This document shows positions 25,178-33,262 of a stretch of 64,000 nucleotides of DNA, piece by piece. Numbering within the stretch: the first letter of the stretch is position 1; each line of letters starts with the position of its first letter. Both the position numbers and the translations under genes were made by a program. This DNA is from Bryobacteraceae bacterium (GTDB taxonomy: Bacteria > Acidobacteriota > Terriglobia > Bryobacterales > Bryobacteraceae). The stretch covers positions 1 to 64,000 of the forward strand of contig JANWVY010000002.1 of assembly GCA_025056455.1 (NCBI GenBank), read 5' to 3'. The notes beneath the pieces are model-generated. The model was not told where the DNA came from and did not search any database. It saw nothing but the letters and a program-made list of their open reading frames with translations.

Positions 25178-27027
25178 GAACGTTGTGCGAGCACTAGAAT
25201 ATCGTGGCCCGCGGCTGCATCGCGAGCCGAAGGCGTGATGATCGTGCGTGGCCCAATAAAGATCTTGCGCTTCTCCTGGAGGGCCTGGCGCACGTCCGCC
25301 TCACAAACAAAGTCAGCAATGGGAGGCGGAGCTGGAGCAACTGCCGGAGCATTTGTGGGGTTGCGTTGCGGCGAGCATTCTCCTTGCGGGGAAGCCTGCG
25401 CGGAGCTGGGCTCGCAACCACAGGCGGAGGCGCTGACAGCTGGCTCGGCTACAGAGCCAGCAGTTCGCCGGGTGGATAAGAAGCGATCGACGACCGAAGC
25501 GGCAAGCGAAGTTGCGGAGTTTGAGCCGGCGCTCTCCGCTCTCACCGGCCCGGCAACGGCCGTTCGGGGCGCAAGGGCAATTCCCCGCTGGGTGAGATAT
25601 TTTTCCACGGCCGCCACCACTTGGCCCGGGTCGAGAGGACTCTGCGTACCCGCCGGCTGCTCAAATGCCTCGGCCGCGGTCCGCACCTCCCAAGCAATGC
25701 GTTTGATGTTGAACAAATGTTGTGGGCCGACATTATCAGAGGTGATGTTGCCAGCAATCGCACCGCAGCCCAAGGTCATGGAAGGTTGCAAGTTGGTGGT
25801 GATGCCGGTAGAACCTTGTGGCGCCGGCGTATTCACCAGGACGCGAAATGCTGGCATACGCCGCGCGTAAGCCATAATGCGCTCCTGGTTTTGGGAGTGG
25901 ATCACGCAGGTATGCCCTAAACCGCCAAACTTCAAAATTGCTTCGCAAGCCTCAAGCGCCGCTGCAAAATCCCGAACGAAGTATACCGAGAGCACAGGCG
26001 ACAACTTCTCGGCCGAAAGCGGGTGCGCTTTGCCGATACCGTGGATTTCCGCCACGAGAATCGACGTCCCCTCAGGCACTGTAAAACCGGCCATCTTGGC
26101 GATGGTTTGCGGCGGCTGGCCCACGCAGTCCGGATTCACCAGCAACCGATCGTTCAGCAAGACCTTGGCCAGCGCCTGGCTCTGCTCTTCCGTGCAAAGA
26201 TGGGCTCGGTGAGCCTTAAGCTCTGCGAGGATACGGTCTCGTAGAGCCAGAGGAGCAACAATGGTCTGTTCGCTCGAACACACCGTACCGTAGTCGAACG
26301 ATTTGCCTTCGACAACCTTCGCCACGGCGGCGCGAAGCTCAGCGGTTTCATCGATCAAAACCGGAACGTTACCTGGTCCTACGCCAAAGGCGGGCTTGCC
26401 ACTCGAATAAGCGGCTCGGACGATCCCCGCCCCGCCCGTGGAAAGAATCACGCCCGTACGGGGATGCCGCATGAGCGCCTGCGTTCCTTCCAAAGTGGCG
26501 TTTTGAATGCACTGGATCAGGCCCGAGGGCGCACCTGCGCTTAAGGCCGCCCGCAACAAAACATCTACCGTGGCGCAGGTACATCGCTTGGCCCTCGGAT
26601 GGGGGCTCAGGACAATGGCGTTGCCAGCTTTGAGCGAGATGATTGTCTTGTAGATGGCGGTTGAGGTGGGATTGGTTGTTGGCAGAATCGCAGCAACCAC
26701 ACCCACGGGCTCAGCGATTTCCACCATCTTCTCATCTCTGAGTTCGCGAATCACACCGATGGTTTTCATGCCGCGAATCCGCCGCACCAACAAATCGGCG
26801 TTGAGCAGATTTTTCGCGACTTTTCCCGCCACGTTGCCATAACCCGTTTCCTCCACCGCCAGCTCTGCTAAGCGGCGGGCTTCGCTCCGGGCGGCGGCGG
26901 CCATGGCCTCGACGACCTGATCTACTTGTTGCTGGTTGAAGTTTCGGTATTCCTGAAAAGCCTGGTAGGCGCTATCGACCTTGGTACGAACCTCTTGGAT
27001 GGAAAGCAGGTCATGATCTTGCAGCAT
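25174..27027 (-). CDS. Microcompartment-type CoA-acylating aldehyde dehydrogenase with long C-terminal extension
   Basis: 617 residues. Residues 1-455 are a PduP/EutE-like aldehyde dehydrogenase (ILPTTNPTSTAIYK, VILSTGGAGIVRAAYSSGKP, GVGPGNVPV, catalytic Cys250 in SFDYGTVCSSEQ, FGGLGHTCVIHS) that turns an aldehyde into acyl-CoA with NAD and CoA. Residues 456-617 are extra: amphipathic helices at about 466-483 (DPGQVVAAVEKYLTQRGI) and 506-521 (SLAASVVDRFLSTRR) look like encapsulation peptides, then a Pro/Ala/Ser linker with four Cys (including ACGC at 535-538) and a final segment FVCEADVRQALQEKRKIFI / TIITPSARDAA. It follows the shell gene after 49 bp, which supports a microcompartment role. 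The aldehyde is unknown. Confidence 0.88.
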   Translation of the reverse strand: MLQDHDLLSIQEVRTKVDSAYQAFQEYRNFNQQQVDQVVEAMAAAARSEARRLAELAVEETGYGNVAGKVAKNLLNADLLVRRIRGMKTIGVIRELRDEKMVEIAEPVGVVAAILPTTNPTSTAIYKTIISLKAGNAIVLSPHPRAKRCTCATVDVLLRAALSAGAPSGLIQCIQNATLEGTQALMRHPRTGVILSTGGAGIVRAAYSSGKPAFGVGPGNVPVLIDETAELRAAVAKVVEGKSFDYGTVCSSEQTIVAPLALRDRILAELKAHRAHLCTEEQSQALAKVLLNDRLLVNPDCVGQPPQTIAKMAGFTVPEGTSILVAEIHGIGKAHPLSAEKLSPVLSVYFVRDFAAALEACEAILKFGGLGHTCVIHSQNQERIMAYARRMPAFRVLVNTPAPQGSTGITTNLQPSMTLGCGAIAGNITSDNVGPQHLFNIKRIAWEVRTAAEAFEQPAGTQSPLDPGQVVAAVEKYLTQRGIALAPRTAVAGPVRAESAGSNSATSLAASVVDRFLSTRRTAGSVAEPAVSASACGCEPSSAQASPQGECSPQRNPTNAPAVAPAPPPIADFVCEADVRQALQEKRKIFIGPRTIITPSARDAAAGHDILVLAQRS

Positions 27028-27076
27028 CGCTTTTCGCCGCGCGCCGGGCTATCCCGGGTGATTCCTTCGTGATTCC

Positions 27077-27370
27077 TTACCCGATCGACTTCTCATTCTT
27101 TTTTGCGCCCGGTAAGATCTTCTCAACTTCCTCGTGGGGATTTGGAATGACGTGCACAGAGACGAGCTCGCCCACCCGGCGTGCGGCGGCCGCACCCGCG
27201 TCGGTCGCTGCTTTGACCGCGCCAACGTCGCCTCGCACGGTGACGGTGACATATCCGGCCCCGATAAATTCCTTTCCCGTCAACACCACGTTGGCGGTCT
27301 TCACCATCGCGTCAGCCGCTTCAATCGCCCCGACTAGTCCTTTGGTCTCAACCATCCCTAGGGCTTCCAT
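27077..27370 (-). CDS. BMC-H bacterial microcompartment shell protein (PduA/EutM type)
   Basis: 97 residues from the ATG at 27370 (GAGGGTGAAGAG just before it), giving [20 protein letters not shown], the classic start of hexameric BMC-domain shell proteins. The pattern continues with [32 protein letters not shown] and [15 protein letters not shown]. Such hexamers tile the shell facets and their central pore passes metabolites. It is the first gene of the operon, divergent (74 bp) from an enolase-superfamily gene. No other shell genes (BMC-T, BMC-P) are in the window, so this would be a satellite locus or a reduced compartment. Confidence 0.95.
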   Translation of the reverse strand: MEALGMVETKGLVGAIEAADAMVKTANVVLTGKEFIGAGYVTVTVRGDVGAVKAATDAGAAAARRVGELVSVHVIPNPHEEVEKILPGAKKNEKSIG

Positions 27371-27444
27371 CTCTTCACCCTCTATTTGGCAAGATTTTGA
27401 ATTCTCCACCGTAGCACAATTGCTGCGGGATATACTGGGGACTC

Positions 27445-28680
27445 ATGCGCATCTCGAAGGTCGAGGCATTCTTGCTGTCCTATCCTTTACCGCAACCACT
27501 CGAATTGGACTACTACGGGGGACGGAGAACGATTGTCAAACGCGATGCCATGCTCGTCCGCATTCAGGCCGATAACGGGCTGGTAGGCTATGGTCCGGCA
27601 GCCGCCAGTGAGCGGTGGAAGGAGCGAATCGAACAGGAGATCGCGGCTTTTCTGCATGGCCGCGTGCTAGCCGACCCGGACGCTCTTCGCGTGCGCTTCG
27701 TCGATCAGCACGGCGGCGACGCCGAATTATTGAAAATTTATTCTTGCCTCGAAATCGCTCTCTACGACCTTGCGGGCAAGGCCCGAGGCCTACCCGTGAG
27801 CGAGTTTCTCGGCGGCCGCATCCGCGACACCATCCGGCTGTACGGCAGTGCGGGAATGTACATGGAGCCAGAAGGTTATGCCGCGGAGGCGAAGCTCTGC
27901 CAGCAGCTGGGCTTTAGCGCTTACAAAATGCGTCCTGCTCTGGGTCCGGAGACCGATCTCGAGACGGTGCGCAAGATGCGAAAAGCGACTGGACCTGGTT
28001 TCGGCCTCATGGTAGACGCCCACACTTGGTGGCGCATGGGGGATCGCAGCTACAGCCAAGATGTCGTGGAACAGCTCGCTAGCAAGATGAGCGAATATGA
28101 CCTGGTGTGGCTCGAAGAGCCGCTCGACCCGCACCAGCATGAAGCCTACCGCAAGCTCAAAGCCCGTGATCTGGTTCCCCTCGCCTCGGGTGAACACGAG
28201 CCAGACGAAGAGGGCTTTCTCGACCTTTTAAACGGCCCGTGTGTGGACTACGTGCAAATGGACCTGGTTTGCCAGGGCGGATTTAGCTGGGGGCGCAGGT
28301 TGTTTGGCGCCGTGCAGGCTGCCGGGTTACGATTTGCGTTCCACAGCTGGGGGACAGCGCTGGAGCTCATTGCTGCCGCGCAGCTGGGAATTTGCTGGCC
28401 GGAGCAAGTTGTTGAGTGGCTAGAATACCCGTGTTACAGCACTCCCGAGAAAAAATTCATGTATCCTTGGCCACTGGCAGAGGAAATTCTCGCTCAGCCT
28501 CTGGAAATTGTGGATGGCCACCTTGTCGTTCCGGCGAAGCCTGGCCTCGGAGTGGAAGTGAATGAGTCGGTGATCGAAAAATACCCATGGATTCCCGGTC
28601 CGTGGTCGTACTTCAGCCTGACCTCGCCCAAACAGACGTTTGCTGTCACTGCGGATCACAGCGTGAAAATGGTGTTTTAA
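27445..28680 (+). CDS. Enolase-superfamily enzyme (mandelate racemase/muconate lactonizing type)
   Basis: 411 residues. N-terminal capping domain, then the barrel with catalytic pattern YKMR (Lys161, Arg163 replacing the second Lys of KxK), metal ligands Asp191 (VDAHTWW), Glu224 (WLEEPLD) and Glu250 (SGEHE), and His300 in FAFHSWGT. This fits acid-sugar dehydratases or racemases of the mandelate racemase subgroup; the exact substrate cannot be read off. Divergent from the microcompartment operon and 12 bp upstream of the deacetylase gene. Confidence 0.85.
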   Translation: MRISKVEAFLLSYPLPQPLELDYYGGRRTIVKRDAMLVRIQADNGLVGYGPAAASERWKERIEQEIAAFLHGRVLADPDALRVRFVDQHGGDAELLKIYSCLEIALYDLAGKARGLPVSEFLGGRIRDTIRLYGSAGMYMEPEGYAAEAKLCQQLGFSAYKMRPALGPETDLETVRKMRKATGPGFGLMVDAHTWWRMGDRSYSQDVVEQLASKMSEYDLVWLEEPLDPHQHEAYRKLKARDLVPLASGEHEPDEEGFLDLLNGPCVDYVQMDLVCQGGFSWGRRLFGAVQAAGLRFAFHSWGTALELIAAAQLGICWPEQVVEWLEYPCYSTPEKKFMYPWPLAEEILAQPLEIVDGHLVVPAKPGLGVEVNESVIEKYPWIPGPWSYFSLTSPKQTFAVTADHSVKMVF

Positions 28681-28692
28681 TAGAGGGGGAAG

Positions 28693-29424
28693 ATGTCGGC
28701 GGGATGGTGGATCCCGGACCTGTTGACTGGGGGGGCGGCAGTTGCCGCGGCGGGCCTCTTTTATGCGGTGCGATACCCCGGCGCAAGCTGGCTCGCTCCT
28801 TCGATCACAAGCGGCTCTAAGCGGCGCAAGGCAATCGCCATCACTTTTGATGACGGACCCAGCGAATCCACACCCGACTTGTTGCAACTCCTCGAGGCGC
28901 ATCAGGCGCGATGCACCTTCTTTCAATGTGGCTACCACGTCGAGCGGTTACCGGATATCGCAAAACAGGTTCTAGCGGCTGGTCATGAAATCGGCAATCA
29001 CACTTATTCTCATGCCGCGCTTTATTTCCGGCCGGCGCAATTCATCGCTGATGAGATTTATCTCGCTCAAGAAGCCATTTCACGCGTCTGCGGCGTTGTT
29101 CCGAAGTTTTTCCGGCCGCCTTATGGCGCGCGCTGGTTTGGATTAAGGCGTGCCCTCACCCACTTTGAACTGAAGTGCGTCATGTGGTCAGGTCTCGGCT
29201 TGGATTGGAAACTGAACGCCGAGGGAATCTACCAGCGCCTTCGGAAATGCATCCGCCCTGGCGCGATTTTCTGCTTGCATGATGGCCGAGAGCTTGCCGA
29301 GCGCCCGGATATCCGCCCTACGATCGAAGCCGTCCGGCGCTTGCTGCCCGAGTTGCGGGAACAGGGATTTGAACTCATTCCAGTCAGCGACTTACTATGT
29401 CAGACGACATCACCCAGCGCGTGA
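28693..29424 (+). CDS. NodB-type polysaccharide deacetylase
   Basis: 243 residues with an N-terminal membrane helix or uncleaved signal (LTGGAAVAAAGLFYAV). The carbohydrate esterase 4 motifs are complete: TFDDGP (Asp53 catalytic base, Asp54 metal), HEIGNHTYSH (His103, His107), FFRPPYGAR, and a final CLHDG. It would remove N-acetyl groups from a GlcNAc-type glycan at the outer face of the membrane. A good ribosome site (GAGGGGGAAG) precedes the ATG. Its 3' end overlaps the ACP gene by 28 bp, pointing to coupled expression. Confidence 0.88.
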   Translation: MSAGWWIPDLLTGGAAVAAAGLFYAVRYPGASWLAPSITSGSKRRKAIAITFDDGPSESTPDLLQLLEAHQARCTFFQCGYHVERLPDIAKQVLAAGHEIGNHTYSHAALYFRPAQFIADEIYLAQEAISRVCGVVPKFFRPPYGARWFGLRRALTHFELKCVMWSGLGLDWKLNAEGIYQRLRKCIRPGAIFCLHDGRELAERPDIRPTIEAVRRLLPELREQGFELIPVSDLLCQTTSPSA

Positions 29425-29651
29425 TCCAGGTCATTGCAAAAACTCAGCACTTGTCGCCGGAGCAAATCCGACCTACCAGCTCGTTTGAAGAACTCAACAT
29501 TGACTCGCTGGACGGCATCAATATCGTTTTCAATCTGGAGAACGAATTTGACGTGTCAATCCCTGACGAGGCCGCCAAATCGATCCGGAGCGTAGCCGAT
29601 GTGGTTGAAGGCATCCGAAGACTGCTGGCGGAGAAGGCATCCGGCGCATGA
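29397..29651 (+). CDS. Acyl carrier protein (dedicated, NodF-like context)
   Basis: 84 residues, acidic helical bundle with the 4'-phosphopantetheine attachment site NIDSLDGI (Ser37) where the usual fatty-acid ACP has DSLD; the second helix is FNLENEFDVSIPDEAA. It overlaps the end of the deacetylase gene and the start of the ketosynthase gene (ATGA), so it is probably a specialised carrier for that synthase rather than the housekeeping AcpP, which normally sits with fabD/fabG/fabF. Confidence 0.9.
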   Translation: MSDDITQRVIQVIAKTQHLSPEQIRPTSSFEELNIDSLDGINIVFNLENEFDVSIPDEAAKSIRSVADVVEGIRRLLAEKASGA

Positions 29652-30853
29652 ACCGCCGCGTGGTGATAACCGGATTAGGCGTCATCTCAGCGTGCGGTAA
29701 AAACGCCGCCGAATTTTGGGATTCCGTTCGCCAAGGTCGAGATGGCGCTTCTAAACTGGAGGAATTCCCCGGCCTGCGGTTTTCAAATGGCGGGCGCGTT
29801 CGTGGCTACCAGCCCCAGCTTTACTTTACGGAGCGCGAGCTCGATCACTTCGATCTTGCCGCGCAGTTTGGGGTGCTGGCAGCTCGCCAGGCGATTTCCT
29901 GCTCGGGACTTGAATTCACCTCCGCGCTGCGCGAGTCCACGGGCGTGATTACCGGCTGCTGCGTAGGCGGGAAATTGACCGAAGACAGCGCCTTCCGCGA
30001 GTTATATGAGGAGAAGAAGACGCGCTTCAATCCGATGATTGTCCCGCGCACCATGGCCAATGCCGGCGCGAGCGCGATTAGTATGGAGCACGGCTTTCAG
30101 GGAGCCTGTCTTACTTTTTCCACGGCCTGCTCCTCGTCCAACCACGCCCTCGCTCAGGCTTTCTGGATGGTGCGGCAGGGCAGTCTGGAAGTCGCGATTG
30201 CAGGTGGCCACGAAGCGCCCTTTAGCCTTGGCCATTTAAAGGCCTGGGAGGCGCTGCGCGTTGTTTCGCCCGATGTCTGCCGGCCATTTTGCAAGGAGCG
30301 CCGGGGGATGATTTTGGGCGAAGGCGGGGCCATGTTTGTGCTGGAACCGTTGGAGCATGCCCGCGCCCGGGGCGCAACCATCTATGCAGAGATCGTAGGC
30401 GCTGGAATGAACGCCGATGCCCATCACCTCACCCAGCCATCGGCTGACGGCGCCGCCCGCGCCATACGTCTGGCGCTCCAAGATGCTGGTGTTGCTCCCG
30501 AAGCCATCGGCTACGCCAACGCCCACGGCACTGGAACCCAAGCCAACGACGCCACCGAGGCGCAAGCTCTGCGTATGGTTTTTGGCCGGCACTGCGATCG
30601 CCTTGCGGTCAGCTCGACAAAGTCGGTGCACGGCCACGCCCTAGGAGCGGCAGGTGCACTTGAGGCTGCAGCCACAGTCTTGGGTTTACACCACCGGCTG
30701 TTGCCACCCACAGCGCATTTCGGTTCGCCCGATCCCGACTGCCCGCTGGACGTCATCGCAAACCAGGCTCGAGTGGCAGACCCTGAGTACGCCATCTCGA
30801 ATTCGTTCGCTTTTGGCGGACTCAACGCGGTGATCGTTTTTCGCCGCTGGTAA
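29648..30853 (+). CDS. Beta-ketoacyl-ACP synthase, FabF/NodE type
   Basis: 401 residues. The condensing-enzyme triad is intact: Cys161 in FSTACSSSNHA, His293 in NAHGTGT and His330 in KSVHGHALGAAGA, with Lys325. It elongates acyl-ACP by two carbons from malonyl-ACP. It differs from housekeeping FabF at several places (GRVRGYQPQ region, VITGCCVGG), and lies in one overlapping unit with an ACP and a deacetylase, so it probably builds a special acyl chain. Confidence 0.9.
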   Translation: MNRRVVITGLGVISACGKNAAEFWDSVRQGRDGASKLEEFPGLRFSNGGRVRGYQPQLYFTERELDHFDLAAQFGVLAARQAISCSGLEFTSALRESTGVITGCCVGGKLTEDSAFRELYEEKKTRFNPMIVPRTMANAGASAISMEHGFQGACLTFSTACSSSNHALAQAFWMVRQGSLEVAIAGGHEAPFSLGHLKAWEALRVVSPDVCRPFCKERRGMILGEGGAMFVLEPLEHARARGATIYAEIVGAGMNADAHHLTQPSADGAARAIRLALQDAGVAPEAIGYANAHGTGTQANDATEAQALRMVFGRHCDRLAVSSTKSVHGHALGAAGALEAAATVLGLHHRLLPPTAHFGSPDPDCPLDVIANQARVADPEYAISNSFAFGGLNAVIVFRRW

Positions 30854-30947
30854 TTAAAGAGAACGCGGGTGAGCCGCAGATCACGCTCGCTGGCCCGTCA
30901 CTGCGCCGATCGGAAAGCCAGTTCCGCTCGGATCAAACGGGCGGGCA

Positions 30948-31023
30948 TGGTGGCCAGGGACGGAATCGAACCGCCGACGCCAGCCTTTTCAGGGCTGCGC
31001 TCTACCAACTGAGCTACCTGGCC
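30948..31023 (-). tRNA. tRNA-Phe (GAA)
   Basis: Minus-strand cloverleaf of 76 nt: acceptor GGCCAGG pairs with CCTGGCC, D arm GCTC-AGTTGGTA-GAGC, anticodon stem CAGCC/GGCTG with loop CTGAAAA (anticodon GAA), T arm GGCGG-TTCGATT-CCGTC, discriminator A and an encoded CCA at 30948-30950. Confidence 0.97.
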
Positions 31024-31074
31024 GAAAGTTTTAGTCTAACAAAAGCCTTCCCCGAAAAGCTATTTTCGGGATCG

Positions 31075-31103
31075 AAAAAAGATCGCCTCCCGGATGGGAG
31101 GCG
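31075..31103 (-). terminator. Rho-independent terminator downstream of the PDZ gene
   Basis: Read on the minus strand: an 8-bp GC-rich stem (31096-31103 with 31084-31091, GCCTCCC/GGGAGGC core, 4-nt loop) followed after three bases by six T (31080-31075). A second perfect hairpin (CCCGAAAA 31051-31058 / TTTTCGGG 31063-31070) follows. They lie between the PDZ gene and tRNA-Phe. Confidence 0.65.
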
Positions 31104-31229
31104 CTCCACAGCGAGGGTTTCCACACAAGAGATGAAACCTTTCCTGTCGAGTCTCGTCGGTCGAGCCAAAGCGAACCAGGAAGCCTGCTTGCGAGGACAA
31201 GCGACCGGCCGCGGCTAGAAACGGGCCGC

Positions 31230-32105
31230 TCAGAAGTTGTATTCCCTCGCGCGCACTGTTCGACCAACGGGACGGCGCACTTCGTCTTCCAGGCTCACGC
31301 TGACGCTCATTTCCTTCTTCTCGCGCACCACAGCCAGAGTGTGTGTCGAGCCCTCCTTATTCCGCAGAGCCTTGGTTACCTCCGAAGGCGAATTTACTGT
31401 GACGTCGTTGACCTTTACAATCACGTCCCCGGCTTTGATACCGGCCTTTTCCGCCGCCGACCCCTTGGTGACCGACCGCACTAAGACTCCTTCTTTGACG
31501 CCGAAAAATTCGGCCAGCTGGCTGGATAACGACTCTGCCTCGATCCCTAAGATCGGATAGGCCCAGGCCATGCTCATCCGGGGACGAGGCGGCATTCGAA
31601 ACACTCTCGTTTGAAACTCCTCCAGATAAGGAACCGCAACTCGAACGTCTCCGGTGTCGATGAACCGCATCTTGCGCGAGGCGATGGTGGCAGTCACGGT
31701 CATGCTCTGACCGCCTCGAATGACTTGAAGTTTTACCTCGCGTCCGGGCGGTGTTTCGCGCACATAACGGATGAACTGCTCTGTTCCTTCGACCCGCTGG
31801 CCGTTGTACTCAACCACGACGTCCTCTTTTTTTAAGCCGGCTTTGGCCGCCGGGCTGTCCTCTTCCACACGCGTGATCTCCACGCCGCGCTCTTCTTTAA
31901 GCTTTAGGGCCTTGGCCCGCTCGGCGTTGATTTCCGCCACACCGACACCAAGAAAACTTCGGTTGCCAGTTAGACTCATCAACACTTCCCGCGGGCGGCG
32001 GCCATGGTCGCCGTGCTGGGCCTGCGCCGCCCAGCAGGCCATCAAACTGAGAAACAGAATCTGCAACCCAGTGGAAAGAGCAAAACTTTTCTGAAGCATT
32101 CTCAT
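31230..32105 (-). CDS. Exported protein with two PDZ domains, no protease domain
   Basis: 291 residues: a signal peptide (ILFLSLMACWAAQAQ), PDZ1 at about 50-145 (SFLGVGVAEI, GVEITRVEEDSPAAKAGLKKEDVVVEYNGQ) and PDZ2 at about 185-280 (GVLVRSVTKGSAAEKAGIKAGDVIVKVNDV). The trypsin-like domain found in HtrA/DegP is missing, so it probably binds peptides in the periplasm without cutting. It is transcribed leftward 260 bp after an ECF sigma/anti-sigma pair, which suggests a role in envelope stress sensing. A hairpin terminator follows it. Confidence 0.85.
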   Translation of the reverse strand: MRMLQKSFALSTGLQILFLSLMACWAAQAQHGDHGRRPREVLMSLTGNRSFLGVGVAEINAERAKALKLKEERGVEITRVEEDSPAAKAGLKKEDVVVEYNGQRVEGTEQFIRYVRETPPGREVKLQVIRGGQSMTVTATIASRKMRFIDTGDVRVAVPYLEEFQTRVFRMPPRPRMSMAWAYPILGIEAESLSSQLAEFFGVKEGVLVRSVTKGSAAEKAGIKAGDVIVKVNDVTVNSPSEVTKALRNKEGSTHTLAVVREKKEMSVSVSLEDEVRRPVGRTVRAREYNF

Positions 32106-32365
32106 CCTTCACCTCGAAAAGCAGATCTCCGAGCGCCAGAGCGCAATGTGCGCCGCGTTCCATCGTGCGATGGAAGCTTGGGCGGCTCTCTGGCAGGGGT
32201 CAAAATTTCCGGCAGCTCATTTCGCTACGCCTGCTCTTGAGGGAAGCGGGGCGGTGTCTGCCTCTCGCTCTCAGCCAGGCATCCCGGAACGAGCTTTGCC
32301 GCCACTTCTATAGACGGAGCAGGCTGGAATGTGTCACCTCGCCGGCAGGAGCTCAACGCCGCAGC

Positions 32366-33262
32366 CTAAAATGTCTCGACCGAGGCGTTGATCTCGCGTA
32401 GCGCTTTGACGCTCTTGCTGCGGATGTCGGGGTGTTCATCGCGAATGATCAACTCTTGTAAAAGCCCGATCGCTTCTGTGTTCATGTGCTGCACCAACAA
32501 ATCGATCGCTCGCATCCGAAGGGCTGGATCCTGGTCTGTGAGCAGAATCTGCGACAGGACTTGGCGAGTTTCGGGATCGGCAGCAAAGGGCCGAAGCGCT
32601 TCTATGGCTAGGAGCCGGACGCTAGCGTTCTCATCGGACTTCAGCGCTTGTAGCAGCGCGCGGCGAACCTCCACCCGGTCGCAGCGGTCTTTCAAAACCT
32701 CCAAGCTACGCGCACGCAGAACCGGATCTGACGGATCGGCGGCGGCAGCCAGCACCAGACGGCGAATGTGATCTTCCTCCAAGCGCCCGCGGATGGTTCG
32801 CTGGCGCACCTCCTCCACCACTAAACGCAGGCCCTCCTCCCCCGCGCTCAGGCCGCGGACGCGCGTGACGGCAGGCCGGCTTGCGGCAAGACTCGAATCC
32901 CAGTATCGCCCTGTGAGAAAACCTGCAACTAGCAAAGCCAAAGCAGCTGCGGCACGCCAGGCGTAAGCGGAAAAGAAATCCACTTTCCAAGCCCTCAGCC
33001 CGGCTAACCACTGAGGTTTGCCGCCGGCCGGCGCCTGCGCTTGAAGCCGGAAGTGCAGCTCGCGCCGGCAAGCGTGCAATAGGTCCGCTGGCGCTGCTCG
33101 CTCCGCATCATCGAGCGCGCGGAACAGCGCTTTCTCTCTTTCAAGCTGCTGCCGGCAGTCGGCGCAGGCCCCGAGATGCTGCTCCAGGGCCTCTTCTTGG
33201 GCGAAATCTAATTCGCCATAGAAATACAGAGCAAAGTCCTGGCGAGCCGTTTCACAATTCAT
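32366..33262 (-). CDS. Zinc-finger anti-sigma factor with periplasmic HEAT repeats
   Basis: 298 residues. An N-terminal zf-HC2/ZAS domain has the metal pattern His29-x3-Cys33-x2-Cys36 (HLGACADC), a single membrane helix spans about 101-119, and residues 140-298 are HEAT-like helical repeats (LEVLKDRCDRVEVRRALLQAL, VRLLAIEALRPFA, RMRAIDLLVQHM, IRSKSVKALREI). It should hold the neighbouring sigma factor at the membrane; the HEAT part would be the sensor outside. The start overlaps the sigma gene stop by 4 bp. Confidence 0.85.
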   Translation of the reverse strand: MNCETARQDFALYFYGELDFAQEEALEQHLGACADCRQQLEREKALFRALDDAERAAPADLLHACRRELHFRLQAQAPAGGKPQWLAGLRAWKVDFFSAYAWRAAAALALLVAGFLTGRYWDSSLAASRPAVTRVRGLSAGEEGLRLVVEEVRQRTIRGRLEEDHIRRLVLAAAADPSDPVLRARSLEVLKDRCDRVEVRRALLQALKSDENASVRLLAIEALRPFAADPETRQVLSQILLTDQDPALRMRAIDLLVQHMNTEAIGLLQELIIRDEHPDIRSKSVKALREINASVETF

